Below are positions 15,645 to 23,640 of a DNA stretch of 29,763 bases, piece by piece. Source of the DNA: Gammaproteobacteria bacterium (GTDB lineage Bacteria; Pseudomonadota; Gammaproteobacteria; S012-40). Below the pieces are notes generated by a model. The model did no database searches, had not been told where the DNA came from, and was given only the letters and a program-made list of their open reading frames with translations. Both the position numbers and the translations under genes were made by a program. How positions within the stretch are numbered: position 1 is the first letter of the stretch; each line of letters starts with the position of its first letter. The stretch covers positions 1-29,763 of the forward strand of contig WFVN01000220.1 of the NCBI GenBank assembly GCA_015491615.1, given 5' to 3'.

Positions 15645-15947
15645 ATGAAGCCGAACCGCCGCCTCTGGGCGGCCCTCGCCGTCGCCGTCCTGCTCAGCGC
15701 CTGCGTCGCCTTTCCGGTGCAGGAGATGAGCGATGCCCGTCAAGCGTTGGAATCCGCCCGCGAGGTGGGGGCGGACCGCAAGGCCCCCCAGGCGTTGCGG
15801 GAGGCGGAGGCGTGGCTGGAGCGTGCCGACCGGGACCTGGAGGACGGTTTCTACAAGCGCGCCCGCGAGCATGCCCAGATGGCCAAGGAAGCGGCCATCC
15901 GCGCGCGCGAGCAGGCCCTGAGAGCGTCCGGTCCGAGGATGGACTAG
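15645..15947 (+). CDS. DUF4398 family lipoprotein
   Basis: This is a 100-residue protein with a lipoprotein signal ending in LLSAC (C20 lipidated). The mature part is a helical hairpin with heptad-like alanine and charged residues (DARQALESAREVGADRKA, then LREAEAWLERADRDLEDGFY), the DUF4398 domain. No enzymatic function is expected; the family occurs with OmpA-like and LysM envelope proteins. It is 57 nt before the LysM lipoprotein gene, whose own helical region looks like the same domain, so the two probably act together at the outer membrane or peptidoglycan. The ATG gives a classical lipoprotein N terminus (MKPNRRLW). Confidence 0.9.
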   Translation: MKPNRRLWAALAVAVLLSACVAFPVQEMSDARQALESAREVGADRKAPQALREAEAWLERADRDLEDGFYKRAREHAQMAKEAAIRAREQALRASGPRMD

Positions 15948-16004
15948 ACTCGAAGTGCGCCTGCGCAACGAAAAACACGTCATGTCTGAGGAGAGGATGT
16001 AGGG

Positions 16005-16820
16005 ATGACCGAGAACAACAACATGCGGTTGCTGATGGCCGCTGCCGTGTTGACCGTGGTCGCCGGCTGTGCCAGTACCCCCAAGGAACAACCCCCCACC
16101 GTAGAGGTGACACCTACCGCCGCGCAACCGAGCGGGCCCAGCCCTGAGGAGCTGGCCGCCCGCGCCGAGGCCCAGGAGGCCATCCAGGCGGCGCGGGAGA
16201 AGATCCGCGAGGCCAGGGAACTGGGCGTACCGGTGGGCGAGGCCGAGGCCAAACTGCAGGCCGCCGAGGAGGCCTTCGCCGCCGGCGACTACGGCCGCGC
16301 CAAACAATTGGCCGAGGAGGCCCGGCACGCTGCCGAGGCGACCATCAACCAGTACTACCTGAACAAGGCCCGCCCCCTCATCGAGGAGGCCCAGGGCCTG
16401 CGCGGGCGCATGACGCCAGGGGAGGCGGCGCGCCTGTCCGAGGCGGAGCAGGCCTACCAGGCCGGCCGGGGCAAGCGCGCCTACGAACTCATCGCCCCCC
16501 TGGTGACGGCGGTGAAGGCCCGTCAACCCGAGGTGTACGTGGTGCAGCCTGGTGACAACCTGTGGGACATCGCCGCCTCCGGAAAGATCTACGACGATCC
16601 CTACCTGTGGCCGTTGCTCTACCGGGCCAACCAGGATCAGATCGTCGACGCCGATCTCATCTATCCCGGTCAGCGCCTGCGGGTAGACCGCAACGCCACC
16701 CCCGAGGAGATCCAGGGTGCCATCGAGCATGCCAAGACCCGCGGCCCCTGGCAGTTGGGCGTGGTGGAAGAGAACGATCGGGAGTACCTGCGTCGCTGGC
16801 CCCTCTTGCGCGTGGAGTGA
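16005..16820 (+). CDS. Lipoprotein with DUF4398-like coiled coil and C-terminal LysM domain
   Basis: This is a 271-residue envelope protein. Residues 1-22 form a lipoprotein signal ending VVAGC (C22). A proline- and threonine-rich linker follows to about 45. A long helical region spans 48-165 (EAQEAIQAAREKIREAREL and FAAGDYGRAKQLAEEARHA), strongly resembling the DUF4398 domain of the preceding gene. A LysM peptidoglycan-binding domain lies at about 176-226 (YVVQPGDNLWDIAASG through YPGQRLRV), then a 45-residue tail. The start has GAGGAGAGG upstream. The design, lipid anchor plus murein-binding domain, suggests a tether between outer membrane and peptidoglycan or a scaffold. It is the last gene before an intrinsic terminator. 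Confidence 0.92.
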   Translation: MTENNNMRLLMAAAVLTVVAGCASTPKEQPPTVEVTPTAAQPSGPSPEELAARAEAQEAIQAAREKIREARELGVPVGEAEAKLQAAEEAFAAGDYGRAKQLAEEARHAAEATINQYYLNKARPLIEEAQGLRGRMTPGEAARLSEAEQAYQAGRGKRAYELIAPLVTAVKARQPEVYVVQPGDNLWDIAASGKIYDDPYLWPLLYRANQDQIVDADLIYPGQRLRVDRNATPEEIQGAIEHAKTRGPWQLGVVEENDREYLRRWPLLRVE

Positions 16821-16849
16821 ATCCGGCGTAACAATTCTGAGCGAACAGC

Positions 16850-16880
16850 GGGGCCGGCGAGATGCCGGCCCCTTTTAGTT
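16850..16880 (+). terminator. Intrinsic terminator after the LysM lipoprotein gene
   Basis: A perfect 9-bp stem, GGGGCCGGC (16850-16858) and GCCGGCCCC (16864-16872), encloses a 5-nt loop and is followed by TTTTAGTTT. It sits 29 nt after the stop codon. There is no T tract on the minus-strand side, so it should act on the plus strand only. Confidence 0.92.
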
Positions 16881-17098
16881 TGCAGACCTGCCCCCCGTTC
16901 GATTCGACGAGGGGGGAGGGTCCTGGTCGGGTGGCCGGATTTCGCGTGGCGTCGCGGTAACGGAGAGCGTTCGGCGCGGGATGCCTCGTCGTCGGAGCAT
17001 GCCCCGGAGATTACGAATTCCCAGTGCCGACCGGTGTGTTCAGGACGGCTTCGATCTTCCGGCCCTGCCAGGCCCGATGCTGTTGGCAGACGGTACCT
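16881..17098. other. Intergenic stretch with no recognisable feature
   Basis: This lies between the terminator and the 3' end of the convergent P-type ATPase gene. A 62-codon plus-strand reading frame starts at 16981 but runs into the antisense of the ATPase and has no family resemblance. I see no convincing terminator for the ATPase gene here and no RNA gene. Confidence 0.5.
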
Positions 17099-19747
17099 TC
17101 ATGGCCTGGGCAACCCCGTGGCTTCCACTACCCCTTCACGCCGCAGGAGGCGGTAGGTCCAAATTTTGACCGCATCGTTGACCAGCATCCAGGCCAGGGC
17201 GTAAGCCCAGACGCCCAAGGCCGCTCCCCAGCCGATGGGGGTGACGAAGACGCCGTACACGGCGATGAGGGTGCCCAGGATCTCCGTGCCCGTGGTGGCC
17301 CAGAACAGGAGGGGCGCGGGCCACGGCTTCTCCCACAGCCACCCTTCGGCGCGCATGACGTAAAGGGTGGAGTGGCCGGCGATGATGAGCTTGAGGAACA
17401 GGAGTGTCTGGATCTCCCCCTCGGGGATGCCGTGGGTCTGGAGGTAGTAGAACAACAGGAACGAGGACACCACGCCGCTGATCCCCAGCACGGTGGAGAC
17501 GGTGAGCAGCTCGGGCATGTTCCAGCGTACCGGATGCCGGTCGATCTTGGTACGGTCGTAGGCGATGGCGAGGATGGGGATGTCGTTGAGCAGCGCCAGG
17601 AGGATGATCATGATGGCGGTGATGGGATAGAAGTCGAACACCAGGATGGACAGGGCCATGAACAGGATGATGCGGATGGTCTCGGCGATGCGGTAGATGG
17701 CGTACGACTTCATGCGCTCGAAGGTGATGCGTGCCTGTTGGATGGCGCGGTTGATCACCCCCAGCCCGGGGGCGGTGAGGATGATGTCGGCGGCGGCGCG
17801 GGCGGCGTCGGTGGCGTTGGAGACGGCGATGCCACAGTCGGCCTTCTTGAGGGCGGGGGCGTCGTTGACCCCGTCGCCGGTCATTCCCACCATGTGGCCG
17901 CCCTTCTGCAGAGTGTCCACGATCTGGTATTTGTCCTCCGGCACCACCTCGGCGATGATGTCCGCCTGTTCGATGAGGCGCACCAGAGCGGATTCGTGCA
18001 CGCGCAGGAACTCCTGGTCCAGCACCGACACGTCGAACAGCCTGCGCAGCTCGTCCATCACCCCCTCGGCGAAGCGTCGGGCCTCCGCCAGGGGCACTTC
18101 CGGCTGGAAGCGGTGGTAGATGGCGGTGGTGAGGGCCTGCATGAGGCCCAGCAACTCCTCCGCCGCCCCGCCGGCGATCTGCGAGGCGCGCAGGGTGCGC
18201 TCGCCCAGGCCCAGCATGCGACCGATCTCGCGGGCGATGGCGGCGTTGTCGCCGGTGATCATCTTCACTTGCACGCCGTAGGCCTGCATGTCGGCGATGA
18301 CCTGTTGGGAGTCCTCCCGGGGCGGGTCGAACAGGGGGATCAGGCCCACCAGGCGGGGCTTCTCCTCGCCGTCGTCCAGGCGCCGTACCGCCACCGCCAG
18401 GGTGCGGTAGCCCTTGCTGGCGAGCAGGTCCACCAGTTCCTGCACCGCGCGCCGCTCCTCGTCGGACAACTCGCACAGCTCCATGAGCACCTGCGCCGCG
18501 CCCTTGCTCACCCACAGGTGCTCGCCATCCTTCTCCACCACCGCCTCGGCGCGCTTGCGGATGGGATCGAAGGGGGTGAACTCCCGCTGCTCCCAGGCAC
18601 GCCAGTCCAGGTCGGGGAAGTGTTCGACGAGGTAGTTGAACAGGGGCAGCTCGATGGGGTCGCGGTTTTCCTCCCGCGAGGCGAGGGCGGCGTAGAGGAA
18701 CAGGTCGCGTTCCTGGAAGCCGTCCAGCACCTTGGGCTCGGCCACCGTCATGCGGTTCTGGGTGAGGGTGCCGGTTTTGTCGGAGCAGAACACGTCCACC
18801 CCCGCCAGTTCCTCGATGGCCGACAGTTTGGAGACGATGGCCTTGTGGCGCGCCAGGTTCATGGCCCCCACCGCCATGGTCACCGAGAGCACCGCCGGCA
18901 GGGCCACGGGGATGGAGGCGACGGTGAGCACGAGGGCGAAGCGGGCGATTTCCAGGAACGGCTCGTGGCGGAACAGGGCCACCATGACGATGAGTATCAC
19001 CAGCGCCACGGTGATGAGGATCAGATAGTTGCCGATGTGGATGACCATCCGCTGGAAGTGGCTGCGCTCGTGCAGGCCGGCCTCGGCCACCAGGGAGACC
19101 ACCGACTGGAAGCGGGTGCGCGGCCCGGTGTTGACCACCACCGCCAGCATTTCCCCCTGCTTGACCACGGTGTTGGCGTAGGCCACTTCCGCCGGCTTTT
19201 TGGACACCGGCAGGGACTCGCCGGTAAGGGCGGACTGGTCGATGAGCAGGTAGTCTCCCTGCACCAGTTGCACGTCGGCGGGGACGAGGTCGCCGATCTT
19301 GAGCTTGACGATGTCGCCGGGGACCAGCTCGCGCGCGGGGACGTGGCGAAAGCGCCCGTCCCGCAGCACCAGGGCACGGCCGGCCATGCGCGCCTTGAGG
19401 GCCTTGAGGGCGTTCAGGGCGCGGTGCTCCTGGGCGAAGTCCAGGCCCGCGTTCACCAACAGCATGACGACGATGATGGTGAAGTCCTCCCACTTGCCCA
19501 CCAGGGCGGAGAGGACGGCGGCGGTCTCGATCATCCACGGGATGGGTCCCCAGAAGCGGCGGAAGATGCGGTGCCAGAGGGGCTCCTCCTTTTCCTCCAC
19601 CTCGTTGGGCCCGTATCGTTGCAGGCGCCGCTGGGCTTCGTGCCCGCCCAGGCCCGTCTCCAAGTCGGTCTGTAGGTCGGTAAGGGTCTGGTGGGGGGGT
19701 TGGCCTTGATAGTCGTCGGTGGCCTTGTCCGCCGTGGAGGAGGTCAT
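17099..19747 (-). CDS. P-type ATPase, plasma-membrane proton-efflux type (P3A-like)
   Basis: This is an 882-residue cation pump with about ten membrane helices. The N terminus has the cation-ATPase segment YGPNEVEEKEEP. The actuator loop contains LTGES (174-178). M4 carries VASIPVALPAVLSVTMAVGA (276-295), the P3A signature. The phosphorylation site is DKTGTLTQN with D323. The nucleotide domain has KGAAQVLMELC, then MITGDN and the hinge MTGDGVNDAPALKKADCGI. M6 keeps an acidic residue in LLNDIPILAIAYDRTK, as in fungal and plant proton pumps. Between MLGLGERTL and the hinge there is an extended helical insert of roughly 60 residues (AIYHRFQPEVPLAEARRFAE onward) that the short plant-type enzymes lack. 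Family members expel protons; magnesium or another cation is possible. ATG at 19747 is preceded by only a weak GAGAG site. Confidence 0.92.
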   Translation of the reverse strand: MTSSTADKATDDYQGQPPHQTLTDLQTDLETGLGGHEAQRRLQRYGPNEVEEKEEPLWHRIFRRFWGPIPWMIETAAVLSALVGKWEDFTIIVVMLLVNAGLDFAQEHRALNALKALKARMAGRALVLRDGRFRHVPARELVPGDIVKLKIGDLVPADVQLVQGDYLLIDQSALTGESLPVSKKPAEVAYANTVVKQGEMLAVVVNTGPRTRFQSVVSLVAEAGLHERSHFQRMVIHIGNYLILITVALVILIVMVALFRHEPFLEIARFALVLTVASIPVALPAVLSVTMAVGAMNLARHKAIVSKLSAIEELAGVDVFCSDKTGTLTQNRMTVAEPKVLDGFQERDLFLYAALASREENRDPIELPLFNYLVEHFPDLDWRAWEQREFTPFDPIRKRAEAVVEKDGEHLWVSKGAAQVLMELCELSDEERRAVQELVDLLASKGYRTLAVAVRRLDDGEEKPRLVGLIPLFDPPREDSQQVIADMQAYGVQVKMITGDNAAIAREIGRMLGLGERTLRASQIAGGAAEELLGLMQALTTAIYHRFQPEVPLAEARRFAEGVMDELRRLFDVSVLDQEFLRVHESALVRLIEQADIIAEVVPEDKYQIVDTLQKGGHMVGMTGDGVNDAPALKKADCGIAVSNATDAARAAADIILTAPGLGVINRAIQQARITFERMKSYAIYRIAETIRIILFMALSILVFDFYPITAIMIILLALLNDIPILAIAYDRTKIDRHPVRWNMPELLTVSTVLGISGVVSSFLLFYYLQTHGIPEGEIQTLLFLKLIIAGHSTLYVMRAEGWLWEKPWPAPLLFWATTGTEILGTLIAVYGVFVTPIGWGAALGVWAYALAWMLVNDAVKIWTYRLLRREGVVEATGLPRP

Positions 19748-19835
19748 CGCCGTTCTCTCGCCCGTTTCGCCGTGCTTTGAGCCTAGAACACCGTGGGGCG
19801 GGCCGCCCGGACCGTCCCCCCGGCGTGAACGCCCT

Positions 19836-20390
19836 TTACTTGCCCGTTTCGATGAGCGCGGCCAGTTTCCCGTAGGCGGCCTCCAGGCGCTCGCGGGCCC
19901 CCACCAGGCCGCAGGGATTGCCGGCCTGCTGGCGCTCCAGGTCCGTCTTCAGGGCCTGCGTTGCCGCCTCGCCGAACAACCGTTCCGTGCCTTCCCATCG
20001 CACTTGGCGCGCCGCCTGGGCAGCCTTCTCCCAGTGCTCCAGGACCTCGTCGTAGCGGTGCGCCATGAGGGCGATGCGTGCCAGCTCCAGCCGAAACTTG
20101 GCCTCCACCAGACCCTGCAGGAGCCGGTAGCGCTCCCCCGGCTCGCGCAGGAGGGTTTGCAGATCCAGTTCCCGTACGTAAGCGGCCCGCCGGGTGGCCC
20201 AGCTCACCAGTGCCGGGTCCCAGGGCAGGGCCGGCAGATACACCGGGCTGCGGGACGGGTCCTCGTTGCACACCAGGATCACCACCCCGCCGGCGCGGGT
20301 GGTCATGGGCGGCACGGAGACCGCTGCGCCAGCCGGCGCAGCGCCCGCGAGAATCAGAAAAACTGCCGTTGAAATCAAAAGCTTTTTCAT
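19836..20390 (-). CDS. Uncharacterised exported helical protein with two cysteines
   Basis: I do not recognise a family. It is a 184-residue protein with a clear Sec signal peptide (KKLLISTAVFLILAGAAPA, cleavage after AGA-A near residue 23). The mature part has a short beta-like start (GGVVILVCNEDP, C42) and then a long helical region rich in Leu, Ala, Arg and Glu (LQTLLREPGERYRLLQGLVE, LELARIALMAHRYDEVLEHW), TPR-like in feel. A second cysteine occurs in GNPCGLVG near the C terminus, so a disulfide in the periplasm is possible. The ribosome site AAGGAGGT is excellent, 6 nt before ATG. A 7-bp hairpin with one G-U pair (20407-20424) lies in the leader. It is 88 nt upstream of and co-oriented with the P-type ATPase. 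Confidence 0.8.
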   Translation of the reverse strand: MKKLLISTAVFLILAGAAPAGAAVSVPPMTTRAGGVVILVCNEDPSRSPVYLPALPWDPALVSWATRRAAYVRELDLQTLLREPGERYRLLQGLVEAKFRLELARIALMAHRYDEVLEHWEKAAQAARQVRWEGTERLFGEAATQALKTDLERQQAGNPCGLVGARERLEAAYGKLAALIETGK

Positions 20391-20459
20391 CCTCTCACCT
20401 CCTTGTCCGGCAGGGATCTGCCAGCTTAGCCGGGTAGGGCACTCGCCGCTACGGTGTTC

Positions 20460-21317
20460 TCAATCGCGGCAGGTGGGTAGGCCGGAGGCGAGGTCCGGGT
20501 AGCGCAGGGGGCGGCCGAGAAGGCGAAGGAGACGCCGATTGTCGATGCGGCGGGATTCGTTCAGATAGTCGAGCATGGCCGGCGAGAGGCGCATGCGCGC
20601 CGTTTCCATGTCGATGCGCGGCGGGCGGGGCAGGCCGAGGAGGTCGGCGCAGCGGTCGAAGTAGTCGGCCATGGGGGTGGGATGGCCGTCGGCGACGTTG
20701 TACACCCCCTCGCCCCGTTGGGCGGCGGCGATGCAGGCGTCCACCAGGTCGTCCACGTGGATGCGGTTGGAGGGCGGGCTGTGCTCCGGGGCCAGCACCG
20801 GCTCACCCCGCTCCAGGCGCGCGCGCGGCAGGCGCCCCGGTCCGTAGATGCCCGCCACCCGCAAGATGGCCAGGCGGCTGCCCCATTCGCGAGCCGCCCG
20901 CTGCGCCCGGTGCTCCGTGTCCAGGCGCCGGTGCCCGCGCTCGCTGACCGGGGCCGGCGGGCGCGTCTCGGATACCCAGGCGCCGCCGACGTCGCCGTAC
21001 ACCGCGGTGGTGCTCACCAGGACGAAGACGGGGGGCGGATCCATCGCCTGCAGTGCGAGGAAACGCCCCAGGCGCGGATCCCCCAGCCCCTGGGACGGGG
21101 GCGGGACGAGATAGAACAGCCACTGGGCGTGTACCGCCGCCAGGTGTGTCGGGCGGTCCAGGTCCGCGCACACCACGCTCATCCCCTGGGCGGCGAGGCG
21201 GCGCGCCCGGGCCGGGTCGCGCACCAATGCGGTGACGGGGTGACCACTCGCCGCCAGGCGCCTGCCCAGGCGTTCGCCCACGTCACCGCAGCCGACGATA
21301 AATACCGATTCTTTCAA
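20460..21317 (-). CDS. SDR family NAD-dependent epimerase-like protein (YeeZ-like), TTG start
   Basis: This is a 285-residue Rossmann-fold protein. The dinucleotide-binding loop GCGDVG is at 9-14 after VFIV. STTAVYG (102-108) provides the active-site-region serine/threonine pair, and ILRVAGIYGPGRLPRARL (151-168) and RIHVDDLVDAC are typical of extended SDR epimerases. The usual YxxxK catalytic pair is not apparent; GHRRLDTEHRAQRA occupies that region, as in YeeZ-type relatives, so the reaction is unknown. No ATG or GTG precedes the Rossmann strand closely; TTG at 21317, with GAGA a few bases upstream, gives MKESVFIVGCGDVG. A TTG at 21362 would add 15 residues. It is divergent from the ferredoxin-reductase-like gene, 65 nt apart. 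Confidence 0.86.
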   Translation of the reverse strand: MKESVFIVGCGDVGERLGRRLAASGHPVTALVRDPARARRLAAQGMSVVCADLDRPTHLAAVHAQWLFYLVPPPSQGLGDPRLGRFLALQAMDPPPVFVLVSTTAVYGDVGGAWVSETRPPAPVSERGHRRLDTEHRAQRAAREWGSRLAILRVAGIYGPGRLPRARLERGEPVLAPEHSPPSNRIHVDDLVDACIAAAQRGEGVYNVADGHPTPMADYFDRCADLLGLPRPPRIDMETARMRLSPAMLDYLNESRRIDNRRLLRLLGRPLRYPDLASGLPTCRD

Positions 21318-21382
21318 TGTTTTCTCGGCCGTGCGAATGCTCCAGAATGGTTCCGCAGACAACGATAACGACAGACCGCCCC

Positions 21383-22393
21383 ATGCCTTTCGATATCACC
21401 TTGATTCCGGCCGGTCGCACCTTTCGGGTGGTGGACGGCGAAACCGTGCTCGAAGCCGCCCTGCGCCAGGGTCTCACCCTTCCCTATGGCTGCCGCAACG
21501 GCATTTGCGGGGCGTGCAAGGCGCGCCTCCTCTCCGGCTCGGTGGACTACCCCGACGGCCCGCCGTCGGCTCTGCCCGCGGACGAGGCGGACGCCTTTTT
21601 GCCCTGCCTGGCCGTGCCGCGCAGCGATCTCACCGTGCGCACCGCGGCCGGCGCGGCGGTCGCCCCGCTCCCGCGCACCTTGCCCTGCCAGGTGGTGCGC
21701 AAGGAACGCCTGGCGCCCGAGGTGATGCGCCTGTGGCTGCGCCTGCCGGAGGGCCGGCGCCTGGGGCACCGGGCCGGCCAGTACATCGACATCGTCCTCC
21801 CCGATGGCCGCCGGCGGGGCTTCTCCCTCGCCAACCCGCCGGAGGAGGACGCGCTCCTGGAGCTGCACGTCCGCCGCCGCCCCGGCGGCTTCTTCACGTC
21901 CCAGGTCTTCGACGGCCTCTCGGAGGGGGCGTTGTTGCGCATCGAGGGCCCCCTGGGGGACTTCCACCTGCGCGAGGATGGCGACCGGCCCTGGGTGTTC
22001 GTCGCCGGCGGCACCGGCTTCGCGCCCATCAAGGCGATGGTCGAACACGCCATCCGCCGCGGCCTCTCGCGCCCCATCCATCTGTACCGCGGCGCCCGTG
22101 ACCGCGCGGCCCTGTATCTGCCGGACCTGCCCATCGCCTGGCGCGAGGCCCTGCCCGGGCTGCGCTACGTGCCGGTGCTCTCCCACCCGGCTCCGGAGGA
22201 CCGTTGGCAGGGTCGCACCGGCCTGGTCACCGAGGCGGTGGTGGCGGATCTGTCCGATCTGTCCGGTTTCGACCTCTACATGGCCGGCCCGCCGGCCATG
22301 GTGGCGACCGGGCGGGCGTTGTTCCCGGCCCACGGCCTGCCGTCCGAACGGCTCTTCTACGATTCCTTCGAGCCGGCCACCGATGGCAACTGA
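21383..22393 (+). CDS. CDP-6-deoxy-delta-3,4-glucoseen reductase-like flavoprotein (2Fe-2S ferredoxin plus FNR domains)
   Basis: This is a 336-residue NAD(P)H-dependent electron-transfer protein. Residues 1-90 form a plant-type ferredoxin domain with cysteines C37, C42, C45 (YGCRNGICGACKARL) and C75 (FLPCLAVP). The FAD domain spans about 100-200 with RGFSLANPP (145-153) binding flavin. The NAD(P)H domain follows with AGGTGFAPIKAM (208-219) and DLYMAGPPAMV (297-307), ending FYDSFEPA. The domain order is as in AscD/RfbI and in oxygenase reductases. In sugar biosynthesis it would pass electrons to a dehydratase, but no such partner is nearby, and chromosomal copies are widespread without known partners. 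ATG at 21383 gives the normal N terminus. The last 37 bases overlap the convergent hemY gene. Confidence 0.93.
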   Translation: MPFDITLIPAGRTFRVVDGETVLEAALRQGLTLPYGCRNGICGACKARLLSGSVDYPDGPPSALPADEADAFLPCLAVPRSDLTVRTAAGAAVAPLPRTLPCQVVRKERLAPEVMRLWLRLPEGRRLGHRAGQYIDIVLPDGRRRGFSLANPPEEDALLELHVRRRPGGFFTSQVFDGLSEGALLRIEGPLGDFHLREDGDRPWVFVAGGTGFAPIKAMVEHAIRRGLSRPIHLYRGARDRAALYLPDLPIAWREALPGLRYVPVLSHPAPEDRWQGRTGLVTEAVVADLSDLSGFDLYMAGPPAMVATGRALFPAHGLPSERLFYDSFEPATDGN

Positions 22394-23640
22394 TCGGGAC
22401 GCGGGATGGGCAGGCCGGGCTGCGCCGTCACTTCCCCCCGCAGCCAGCGCCGGCGTTCCTCCTCGACCGCCAGTTCCAGGCCCTCGCGCCAGTGGCGATG
22501 CGCCACCGCTTCCTCGCCGGCCCGTTCCAGGAGGCGCGCCAGCAGGCAATGGGCCTCGGGCAGGCGGCCGCGCTCGCAGGCGGCCTCCAAGTAAGCGCGC
22601 GCCTTGCCCCACAACTCCAGGGCCAGGCACAGCCGCCCCAGGGTGAGGAGGAGGACGGGGTCGTGCTCGTGCGCCTTGCGCCAGCCTTCGGCCCGCCTCA
22701 ATCGTTCCTGCACCCCGTGGCCGTCGATGAGGCCGTAGAGGTACACCAGGCGCGCCGACCAGCGCCGTTCCAGGGCGTCGCCCAGGAGGGCGGCCACCGC
22801 CATCCCCTCGCCGCCCTCGATGAGGGCGCTGGTGTAACGGGCGAGGAGGTCTTCCCGATAGCGCAGGGGGCGGGGCATGCCCGCCCACACGGCGTGCAGG
22901 CGGTCCAGGTCCCCCCGTTCGGTGCATTCGCGCACCAGCTCGCCGTAGGCGCGCGCCTCCAGGTCCACCAGCCGGTCTTCGGGGAACACCTTGCGCCGGC
23001 GCAGCTCGGGGATCAGGTGGACGAGGGCGTTCCAGTCGGGCAGGCGCTGGTAGAGCTCCGCCAGCAGGCGCAGCACTTGCGGGTTCTTGGGGGCCTTGCG
23101 GCGCAGCTCGTCGAGGGTGGCGAGGGCCGCTTCCAGTTCGCCGCCGGCCATCTGCAGGCGCGCCTGCACGAGGCGGATGGCCACCGCGGCCTTGGGCGCG
23201 CGGGCGAGGGCGCGGCGCAGGTAGTCGTCGCGGCGGTCGGTGGCGCCCTGCTCCTGGGCCGCCCAGGCGGCGGCCAGGTAGAAGACCACCGGCGTCGGGC
23301 TGTCGTCGGCGCGCGCCGCCAGGGCCCGCTCGGCGCGTCGGAAGTCCCCCTCCACCTCCGCCACCAGGCCCTGCTCCAGGGCCTTCTCGGCGCGTTTCTC
23401 CTTGGCCCGTTCGCGGTGCCGGGCCATGAGCCGGGGGGAGACGCGCAGGGCGTGCCACAGGCGCGCCAAGGCGTAGAGGAGGGCGAACAGGAGGATGAGG
23501 GCGAGGAGGAAGACGGTGAGGGTGGTTTCCACCGTCCAGTGGCCGTAGCCGATGAGGACGTAGCCGCGGTCATAGCGCAGCCCCAGGGCCACCGCCACGC
23601 CCAGGAGAAGGACGAGGGCGAGTCCGATGATGCGCTTCAC
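22357..23640 (-). CDS. hemY: HemY-family membrane TPR protein of the heme operon
   Basis: This is a 427-residue inner-membrane protein. Two helices at about 4-21 and 41-60 form the HemY N-terminal region, with the conserved YDRGYVLIGYGHWTVETTL between them. A large cytoplasmic TPR array follows (LVAEVEGDFRRAERALAARA, RLLAELYQRLPDWNALVHLI, LGRLCLALELWGKARAYLEA). It is not the protoporphyrinogen oxidase also called HemY in Gram-positive bacteria; proposed roles are regulation or scaffolding of heme synthesis. The GTG start overlaps the hemX stop as GTGA. The stop lies inside the convergent reductase gene, 37 bases of mutual overlap, so the last twelve codons are constrained by both proteins. 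Confidence 0.94.
   Translation of the reverse strand: MKRIIGLALVLLLGVAVALGLRYDRGYVLIGYGHWTVETTLTVFLLALILLFALLYALARLWHALRVSPRLMARHRERAKEKRAEKALEQGLVAEVEGDFRRAERALAARADDSPTPVVFYLAAAWAAQEQGATDRRDDYLRRALARAPKAAVAIRLVQARLQMAGGELEAALATLDELRRKAPKNPQVLRLLAELYQRLPDWNALVHLIPELRRRKVFPEDRLVDLEARAYGELVRECTERGDLDRLHAVWAGMPRPLRYREDLLARYTSALIEGGEGMAVAALLGDALERRWSARLVYLYGLIDGHGVQERLRRAEGWRKAHEHDPVLLLTLGRLCLALELWGKARAYLEAACERGRLPEAHCLLARLLERAGEEAVAHRHWREGLELAVEEERRRWLRGEVTAQPGLPIPRPDQLPSVAGSKES

Noticed and set aside
16981..17169. 62-codon plus-strand frame after the LysM terminator
   Set aside because: There is no ribosome site, no family resemblance, and its 3' third is antisense to the ATPase gene.
17024..19675. 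883-codon open frame on the plus strand opposite the P-type ATPase gene
   Set aside because: GC-rich codon use keeps antisense frames open. The translation is a His/Gly/Asp/Gln-rich shadow with no fold or motif, while the minus-strand protein has every P-type ATPase motif.
19780..19830. GC-rich palindrome upstream of the ATPase as an operator
   Set aside because: The GGGCGG/CCGCCC symmetry is short and common in this base composition; no promoter elements are nearby.
21318..21362. Longer SDR protein starting at TTG 21362
   Set aside because: The extra 15 residues precede the Rossmann strand, are not expected in the family, and no ribosome site supports them.
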